A stretch of DNA of 50,251 nt from a virus, in the IMG/VR virus record IMGVR_UViG_3300027777_000053, positions 1-50,251 of that record; one strand, 5' to 3'. The notes beneath the pieces were generated by a model. It did not search any database. It saw only the letters and a program-made list of their open reading frames with translations, and was not told where the DNA came from. Position numbers and translations under genes: made by a program. Within the stretch, counting starts at the first letter, position 1. Each line of letters opens with the position of its first letter. Shown here in pieces: positions 44,513 through 50,251 of the stretch.

Positions 44513-47191
44513 TTATCCCATCTGAGCGATTGCGAGTGCAGGCAACCCGCGTGGCTGACGAATCATACCGCCTTTAGCCTTAAACAGATTGGCCGCACCA
44601 ATCGCAGCCGTACCAAAACCCGCAGCCTGCGAAGCCAAACTTGGCGGCTGTTGATATATAGCCTGCGTCTGCTGAGATAGCGGCACTCCGCGCAACACGT
44701 TTGATAGCTGCCCAATCTGTTGGAATGGGAAGTTTTGCTGGTTGAGGAAGTCGTTGTAGTTCTGCGTGAGCTGTTGCTGTACGTAGTTTTGAGCCTGCAC
44801 GCCCATTTGGTTCTGCGCGTTGGCAATGTTTGTGGCCTGCTGGTTGTACAGCCCGCTCAGGTTGCCGTAGTTCTGCATTCCCTGCATCCCAGCCTGAAGC
44901 GCTTGCAGCCCAAAGCCTGCGCCGTATTGGTTTGCTTGCTCTTGTAGCTGATTAGCTGCCTGACCATATTGCGCCTGATTAGCGAGCGCGGCCATCTGTT
45001 GCCCGTAACCGTATTGGTTTGCTGCCTCTTGTTGCTGCTGCGTAGTCATCCCGGCCTGCTGATTAGCAAGCGCCGCCTGCAAAGCCTGTTGGTTGTACAA
45101 CTGTTGTACGCCCAAACTAGCCGCAAGATTTTGTTGCCCCGTCGTAAGCCCAGCCTGCTGGTTTGCAAGGTTTGCTTGTTGTAGCATCTGAGCGTTTTGT
45201 AGCGCAGCCGCCTGCCCAAACTGCCCCTGTGTTAGCCCGTACTGTCCAGCCAGCGCTTGATTAGCGAGCGCAACTTGGTTAGCCGCTTGTTGGTTGGCGG
45301 CGTTTGCTGCCTGATTAAATTGCCCTTGCTGTAGACCGTACTGCGCGCCGTACTGCTGGTTAGCCAGCGCCGCCTGTTGCAAATTAGCAAGGTTAGCCAT
45401 TGCCATCTGCTGGTTCATCTGCCCCTGTTGCAGACCGTACTGCGCACCGTACTGCTGATTATTAGCCGCCGCCTGTTGCGCGAGCTGAGCGTTCTGTAGA
45501 GCAGTCGCCTGATTCATTTGGCCTTGTTGTAGGCCGTACTGTCCTTGCAGTCCTTGGTTAGCAAGCTGCTGCTGTTGCGCTAGCTGGGCGTTTTGTAGCG
45601 CGGTGTTATAGGCTTGCTGTGCGTTGAATTGTCCCGTCTGCATGCCCGCCTGCTGGTTAGCAAGCAAAGCCTGAAGTCCGGTCTGTTGATTTAGTTGCTG
45701 CGCCTGCAAGCCTGTTTGTGCGCCGAGACCCTGCGTCTGGAGCAGAGCGCTAAGATTCTGCACTCCGGTCTGTTGTTGCACGCCTTGATTAGCCAACGCC
45801 ACCTGCAAAGCTTGTTGGGCGTTCATCCCCTGCGCTTGCAGATTGTTGGCCTCGTTTTGGACTGCGGCCTGTTGTTGGTTGTTAAGATTTGCAAGCGCTA
45901 GCTGCGTGCCAGTTTGTGTGCCAAGCTGCTGTGTGCCTAATTGCGCAGCTAAGTTTTGCTGTCCTACTGTAAGTCCGGCTTGTTGGTTTGCTTGTTGCGC
46001 AGATAGTCGTGCCTGCTGTTCAACATTGAATTGTTGTTGCGCTTGCTGGTATGCCGACTGTAAACCTTGAGCTTGGATGTCGCCTTTCTGTGTAGCCAGA
46101 TTGCGAGCAGCCTCGGCATTCTCAATAGCTTGACGCGACCCACCAAAAGCTCCGGCTTGAGCAAACTGAGCACCGCGCTTGGTCGATTGGATGTCTGCTT
46201 GGCGTTGCGCTTCGCGCTGCTGGATGTCCACCACGCTTTGCATGTATGGAGACATGTACGCCGCAGCCGCGCTGGGGGTCGCAAAAGACTGCGTGCTTAC
46301 TTGCTGCGCCGGTCCCATTGCATACTGTTGCAAGTTCGGGGCGTAGTTAGTAGTGGCAGCAGCTATTTGGTTGGCAGATACAGAAGGTAGCCCCGAGACA
46401 TCCCGCGCGGCTTGCATTTGCAGATCGCGCAGAGGCAGAGCATTCACACGCTCCGCGCCAACCGCCTGATAACCAAGGCTTTGTGGGGAATAGTTAAGCT
46501 GCTGCCCGGTGTATGTAGGCGCTGCGTTTAGTTGCGTAAGATTGGCTTGCGCCGCCTGCATCTGGGGGGAAGCAGCAAGAAGCGAAGCCAGCCCTGTCTG
46601 CCCACTAACAGTGGGCGCTGCCCCCATCTGCGCGGCCTGCATTGCTTGAGCTGTGGCTGTTGGGGAGCCACCCAGTTGTGCTGCGTTTGCGGCTGCGCCT
46701 GCGACGTTCTGCGGCTGCTGCATTTGAAAATACTGCGCAGCCGGCGTGCTTACATTTTGGTAACCAAACTGCCCCGGTCTATACGCACTTGGGGTTGCGT
46801 ACTGGTTGCCATAAAAGCTGGGGGCGTACGCGGACGTACCTGCCTGCGCCGCCATGTTGTACATGTTCTGGAGTGTGTTACCTGCCTGAGCGCCAAGCCC
46901 CATGTTCTGGAGCGTGTTATATGCTTGCTGGCTAAGTACGTCCGGGCCGGCAATTCGCTCGCCGCCGGTATATGTTTGGTAGGGTTTAAGCCCGGTAATA
47001 ACGGGCTGCGCGTCTGGAGTACCCGCAGGTACTATTTTGCCAGTGGCGTCTTTATATATCGGTTGATTGTCTGGACCGAGCTGATAATTATAAATCGACC
47101 CCTCAGTGACGCCAAGCAAGCGCTCGACCTGAGCGCGTGCGTAGTCCGGGATCGTTGTCTGCGACTGGATAATCTGCTGTGGATCGGCCAT
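44513..47191 (-). CDS. Gln/Ala/Asn-rich internal virion protein with 33-residue repeats
   Basis: 892 residues. An N-terminal part (IPDYARAQVERLLGVTEGSI YNYQLGPDNQPIY) is followed by Gln/Ala/Asn-rich helical sequence. From about residue 530 four 33-residue units line up (GQMNQATALQ..., GQMNQQMAMA..., GQFNQAANAA..., GQFGQAAALQ...), with looser 11-residue periodicity before and after. 33 is three times 11, as in hendecad coiled coils. The end is Gly-rich with KAKGGMIRQPRGLPALAIAQ. It probably forms long fibres or a trans-envelope channel after ejection; this is inference. Confidence 0.7.
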   Translation of the reverse strand: MADPQQIIQSQTTIPDYARAQVERLLGVTEGSIYNYQLGPDNQPIYKDATGKIVPAGTPDAQPVITGLKPYQTYTGGERIAGPDVLSQQAYNTLQNMGLGAQAGNTLQNMYNMAAQAGTSAYAPSFYGNQYATPSAYRPGQFGYQNVSTPAAQYFQMQQPQNVAGAAANAAQLGGSPTATAQAMQAAQMGAAPTVSGQTGLASLLAASPQMQAAQANLTQLNAAPTYTGQQLNYSPQSLGYQAVGAERVNALPLRDLQMQAARDVSGLPSVSANQIAAATTNYAPNLQQYAMGPAQQVSTQSFATPSAAAAYMSPYMQSVVDIQQREAQRQADIQSTKRGAQFAQAGAFGGSRQAIENAEAARNLATQKGDIQAQGLQSAYQQAQQQFNVEQQARLSAQQANQQAGLTVGQQNLAAQLGTQQLGTQTGTQLALANLNNQQQAAVQNEANNLQAQGMNAQQALQVALANQGVQQQTGVQNLSALLQTQGLGAQTGLQAQQLNQQTGLQALLANQQAGMQTGQFNAQQAYNTALQNAQLAQQQQLANQGLQGQYGLQQGQMNQATALQNAQLAQQAAANNQQYGAQYGLQQGQMNQQMAMANLANLQQAALANQQYGAQYGLQQGQFNQAANAANQQAANQVALANQALAGQYGLTQGQFGQAAALQNAQMLQQANLANQQAGLTTGQQNLAASLGVQQLYNQQALQAALANQQAGMTTQQQQEAANQYGYGQQMAALANQAQYGQAANQLQEQANQYGAGFGLQALQAGMQGMQNYGNLSGLYNQQATNIANAQNQMGVQAQNYVQQQLTQNYNDFLNQQNFPFQQIGQLSNVLRGVPLSQQTQAIYQQPPSLASQAAGFGTAAIGAANLFKAKGGMIRQPRGLPALAIAQMG

Positions 47192-47200
47192 GACTATTCC

Positions 47201-48400
47201 TTATGCGGGCAGCAGGCGTTCTGCGTTTGTGTCGGCGGCTACTTGATGTTTGCCTACCGTCTTTCTTCGTGCTCGTTGAACGCGGTCCATCATGGCGTAC
47301 AGTTTACGCGCTCCTGCCTCGGTTGAGCCGTTGCCAATCTCAGACACGATGCGCGCCGGCACAACAAACTCCCCATCGGCTAGCCGCGCTGGTTGACGAT
47401 CCCCAATAGTTGCCGGGATGTTGTCTGACACGCCATCACCGGGGCCGCGAAGCAAGCGCCCGCCATCAGAGTAGCCGCCCAACGAACCCAAACCGCCCTG
47501 ATTAAACGCAACTACGCCACCCGTAGCAGCCTTGTACGGCGGAGCCACAGTGTATTCATCGTTAAAGAATCGGCGCTCACCAACATCGCTGTATGGGTCT
47601 GTGTTTTGCCGGCGATTAAGAATGATTGGCCGCACGTAACTTGTGGGAGTTACCGACGACAGCGAAGGCATGTTTGTTTTTTGATTAGCTTGAATACTAG
47701 ATATGACCGGCAACGTCGTGGCTGCTAGAACTCCTGCGCCTAAATACGGGTTGCCACCGCCCAAAGTACTAAGCGGAGCCTTCATAAAATCCTTTGCGCC
47801 AGCCACTAGTCTGTCCGTAATACTTGGCGTGACTGCGTTTGCTCCAGCGCCAGCTCCAGCGTTGCCTATAGAGTGCCATTGCGACGCACCCGACACTTGA
47901 TTGGCGGCCCCACTTGCGGCATCCGTAGCAGCTTGCGTAGGAATCCCCGGCGCTGCTTCTACAATTGGTGCCGCTGCACCTGCACCTGCACCTGCACCAG
48001 CCGCACCGAGCGATCCTGCAAGACTTGCCCCACCATAAGCGCCTAACCCCGCCATGAGACCTTTTTGCAAACTGCCCGTAGCCAGAGCGCCAACGCCGCC
48101 AGTAAGCAAACCTGCCGCAGCCGCGTTGGATATGCCACCCATCATAGTGCCAAGTCCGGGCACAAAGTAGTTAAGCGCAGCGCCAGCCAACGGAGCAGCA
48201 ACAGGTTTAATTGCTTTCCACGCCTGACTGAATATGTTTGCTTCCGGCAGCCCCGTGTGTGGGTTAATAGTCAACGAACCGCCGTGCGCCATAGCCAAGC
48301 GTTGGAGTCCGTGAACCTCGTCGGGCGTTACGTGCATAAGCATCGAGTCGCCGTTGCGTCCATAGGACGCCATATGCTGGGCAAGATTATGTAGGCTCAT
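47201..48400 (-). CDS. Internal virion protein with DGVSDNIPATI motif (399 aa)
   Basis: ATG 48400 is chosen over an upstream ATG that would run into the preceding gene. Parts: helical start (SLHNLAQHMASYGRNGDSML, MHVTPDEVHGLQRLAMAHGG), a Gly/Ala-rich, membrane-active-like segment (65-160, with several hydrophobic glycine-zipper stretches), and the C-terminal block GPGDGVSDNIPATIGDRQPA, RLADGEFVVPARIVSEIGNG, STEAGARKLYAMMDRVQRAR. That last block recurs in phage internal or tail proteins. A pore-forming role in DNA ejection is a reasonable guess from the Gly/Ala segment. Confidence 0.65.
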   Translation of the reverse strand: MSLHNLAQHMASYGRNGDSMLMHVTPDEVHGLQRLAMAHGGSLTINPHTGLPEANIFSQAWKAIKPVAAPLAGAALNYFVPGLGTMMGGISNAAAAGLLTGGVGALATGSLQKGLMAGLGAYGGASLAGSLGAAGAGAGAGAAAPIVEAAPGIPTQAATDAASGAANQVSGASQWHSIGNAGAGAGANAVTPSITDRLVAGAKDFMKAPLSTLGGGNPYLGAGVLAATTLPVISSIQANQKTNMPSLSSVTPTSYVRPIILNRRQNTDPYSDVGERRFFNDEYTVAPPYKAATGGVVAFNQGGLGSLGGYSDGGRLLRGPGDGVSDNIPATIGDRQPARLADGEFVVPARIVSEIGNGSTEAGARKLYAMMDRVQRARRKTVGKHQVAADTNAERLLPA

Positions 48401-48402
48401 GA

Positions 48403-48696
48403 TTATCCAACTTTCCAATTTGTGCCATCTGAATATACAGGCACTTTAGTTGACCCGCCACCGGCTACAGTGGAGCCAAACGTAGACACAGAAGAGTCAA
48501 CAACAAATCCCCTAGCACCTACACCCGACACAACCGCGCTTGATAACTGGGCTACCGTTAAGGGAGTACTTGGTCGATTAACCGCGCTATCAACTTGATT
48601 GAAGTACAACCGTAAAATGTTGGTAAGCTCGTTAATGTAGTTTTGATCGTACGCAACCGTTGAGTTGGGTAGGCGCGGGGCTACGATATTACTCAT
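48403..48696 (-). CDS. Small virion protein (97 aa)
   Basis: MSNIVAPRLPNSTVAYDQNY, INELTNILRLYFNQVDSAVN, then a beta-rich half GVGARGFVVDSSVSTFGSTV and KVPVYSDGTNWKVG at the end. A helical start plus a 'VPVYSDGTNWKVG' end is a recurrent phage type near tail-hub genes. It overlaps the hub gene by 4 bp (ATGA). Confidence 0.7.
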   Translation of the reverse strand: MSNIVAPRLPNSTVAYDQNYINELTNILRLYFNQVDSAVNRPSTPLTVAQLSSAVVSGVGARGFVVDSSVSTFGSTVAGGGSTKVPVYSDGTNWKVG

Positions 48697-50251
48697 CTGC
48701 GACCATCATTGCGAATGTCGAGTCTGGGAGCGCCGAGCTGCCACTGCAACCCAAGCTGGTTACCTTCAATCTTAAACGCTAACTGGCGTCCGCGCACCCG
48801 GGTGTAGATCTGCCCCGTGTACTGTTCAATTGGATATGTAGCTGTGCGAGTAGATGTGGCGTAGGCCGTGCCGCCTTCTGATAGTGGGTTATTGTACCCT
48901 GAACCGGAGTTCTGCATGGGGTACAGTGTCATGGTTACTTGAGGCGAAGCTGCGGTAGATCCGTCAAATTTAAGGTCTGGCAACATGCGCCACACAAACC
49001 CAAAGTTGTGCCCGTCGTCAATATCAAACTCAGACGACAGAATATACGAGTCAATAGGAGCGCCCGTGATTGAGTCGGCGCAATCATCTACACCGTTTTC
49101 GTGCCACACAAGATTGTTGGAATAAGTCGCCGCAATCGGGTAGTCATTCAGCCCGCTATCAATCCAAGCGGTGCGCCCCATCGTGCCGTAGTACCAGACG
49201 TTTTCTAGGTAGTTGTAGATAACGTACCTGTCAACCACATTGCTGCTGGCCGAGCAGTAGAACCACCAGACCTCGTTAAAGCCTTCGTTGGTGCTACAAA
49301 AAACTTGGTCAAATTGGCTCTTATTTATGTTCTCAAATACATATTGCCGCAAGTCGCAGCTAAGCGTCTGAACCCGACCGTCGTATTTGTAGAACTTATC
49401 TATGCCCATCCAGTACGTAATACCAGAAGCAAGCGCCGTAGCATTTGGTCCGGCGATAGAAATGTTGTCACCAAGGAGCTGCGAACTCCAGACGTAGGGC
49501 GGCCCAAGATACTGCAACGAATATACGGAACTGTCGGTAAGCACAACTATTTCTTGACGGCTTTGTACGGTCGTAACTATTTTTGAGCCGTGCGACAACC
49601 GCACACTACCTGCCTGATTAGTGATTGCCGGATACCATGTGGTCAATGAGTCTTGGTCTGACCAACGAATTAACATCGGGTCAAGAATTGTGCTGCCGTA
49701 ATCATTTGTCCCAAACATCAAGACAAACCGGCTGGCGTCTGAAACGGTAAATGTGTTTTGATAGAGCGGGGTGTAGCCGTCAGACCCCCCTACGCTTGCA
49801 AGAGGGTACCCGCGAGCGGCGATATAATGCGTACCGGACTGAGATCCAGAAGTGTTAATTGCGGCTCCGCCGTAGGTGGCAGACAGGTTGCATGTAGCGC
49901 CGCTAGCATTAGTTATATAGTAAACAGTGCCCGGGACTAAGCCAGTAGGCAAATACCCAGTTGTAGTCAGAGTCACGGCGGTGCCATTATCCAGCGCGTA
50001 CCCTAAACTTAACACCGCAGGACTAGCAATCGTTACGGTAAATGCCGTGTTTTGGTATCCCGTGTTAGCGTCCCAGTAATACAGCGGCGACCCTCGTGGG
50101 CCATAGAGCAGATTCTGCCCATAATTCATCTGGTTCCAGAGCTGGATTGCGTTGACGGATGTGCCGCCATTTCCCCACGTGCCAGAACCCCAAGCCCCTG
50201 CGCCCCAACCAGTAAGCGGCACAACATATTCTGGCCCGGTGTTCACTTGGT
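48693..50251 (-). CDS. P22 gp10-like tail hub / DNA-stabilisation protein (N-terminus cut)
   Basis: The frame is open to the right edge (518 codons seen). The GTG at 50246 is probably not the start, because the context Q-V-N-T-G-P-E-Y is followed by the usual inner repeat GWGAGAWGSGTWGNGG. Beta-propeller-like signs: PRGSPLYYWDANTGYQ, RWSDQDSLTTWYPAITNQAG, VVLTDSSVYSLQYLGPPYVW, ITYWMGIDKFYKYDGRVQTL, NEVWWFYCSASSNVVDRYVI. These match phage stabilisation proteins that close the portal channel and hold the tail. It supports a short-tailed particle. An N-terminal part of unknown length lies outside the window. Confidence 0.65.
   Translation of the reverse strand, partial: QVNTGPEYVVPLTGWGAGAWGSGTWGNGGTSVNAIQLWNQMNYGQNLLYGPRGSPLYYWDANTGYQNTAFTVTIASPAVLSLGYALDNGTAVTLTTTGYLPTGLVPGTVYYITNASGATCNLSATYGGAAINTSGSQSGTHYIAARGYPLASVGGSDGYTPLYQNTFTVSDASRFVLMFGTNDYGSTILDPMLIRWSDQDSLTTWYPAITNQAGSVRLSHGSKIVTTVQSRQEIVVLTDSSVYSLQYLGPPYVWSSQLLGDNISIAGPNATALASGITYWMGIDKFYKYDGRVQTLSCDLRQYVFENINKSQFDQVFCSTNEGFNEVWWFYCSASSNVVDRYVIYNYLENVWYYGTMGRTAWIDSGLNDYPIAATYSNNLVWHENGVDDCADSITGAPIDSYILSSEFDIDDGHNFGFVWRMLPDLKFDGSTAASPQVTMTLYPMQNSGSGYNNPLSEGGTAYATSTRTATYPIEQYTGQIYTRVRGRQLAFKIEGNQLGLQWQLGAPRLDIRNDGRR

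Noticed and set aside
43874-44680. 268-codon plus-strand frame and a 264-codon one at 46532-47326.
   Set aside because: Both are antisense to GC-rich, repeat-rich virion genes in which stop codons are rare on the other strand; the composition (Arg/Leu/Cys/His-rich) is that of shadow frames.
50243-50251. Joining both window ends puts a TGA three codons after the left-edge gene, with a GTGA overlap to GTG 50246, as if the genome were circular.
   Set aside because: The right-edge protein has the context Q-V-N-T-G-P that looks internal to gp10-like proteins, and the left-edge fibre-like protein would be only 127 residues, much shorter than its kind. Essential genes such as lysis are also missing. 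I take the fit as chance.
1-50251. tRNA genes.
   Set aside because: No cloverleaf or T-arm consensus with acceptor pairing was noticed on reading; a tRNA scan would be needed to exclude them fully.

Overview
This window is about 50 kb of a tailed double-stranded DNA phage genome that infects a Gram-negative bacterium. I infer this from its terminase, portal, scaffold and capsid genes, its own replication genes, and small proteins typical of uncultured aquatic phages. A podovirus-like particle is likely: there is a P22 gp10-like tail-hub protein and a series of very large internal or ejected proteins, while no tape measure, tail sheath or tube gene is seen. Both ends of the window cut through genes, so the genome is incomplete here. 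No lysis genes, integrase, RNA polymerase or tRNA were found.

Layout: three transcription blocks. (1) 1-17733, minus strand: terminase small and large subunits, portal, a GroES-like co-chaperonin, scaffold, a minor virion protein, a decoration-like protein and the major capsid protein, ending at a strong terminator (9231-9257). Then comes a GIY-YIG homing endonuclease with its own promoter and a hairpin over its ribosome-binding site, followed by many small virion or accessory proteins, a head-tail adaptor and fibre-like proteins up to the left edge. (2) 18237-36286, plus strand: first a GC-rich cassette of seven small unknown genes (18237-20137) behind a perfect sigma-54-type promoter, ending at an intrinsic terminator. 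Then come replication and nucleic-acid genes: DUF3310-like protein, VRR-NUC nuclease, family A DNA polymerase, Fe-S PD-(D/E)XK nuclease, a run of small zinc-finger and hypothetical genes, SNF2-like helicase, an SSB-like protein, a helix-turn-helix protein and a primase-helicase. (3) 36255-50251, minus strand: a 2029-residue polyvalent protein, three more internal virion proteins, a small protein and the gp10-like hub cut by the right edge.

Most notable: the DNA polymerase is interrupted in its O-helix by a class 1 intein, and the intein's HNH endonuclease is not fused in frame. It is encoded in a different reading frame nested inside the intein, with its own Shine-Dalgarno sequence and ATG. 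The polymerase frame stays open through the whole endonuclease core, so about 770 bp are read in two frames.

The two intergenic regions around the 18.2-20.1 kb cassette carry a family of inverted repeats (CGGCAA-NNN-TTGCCG), a G-quadruplex motif, tandem repeats, two 27-bp direct repeats and an AT-rich segment. These are candidates for a phage control region or origin. Genes within the plus-strand operons are packed with 4-bp ATGA/GTGA overlaps, which suggests translational coupling.
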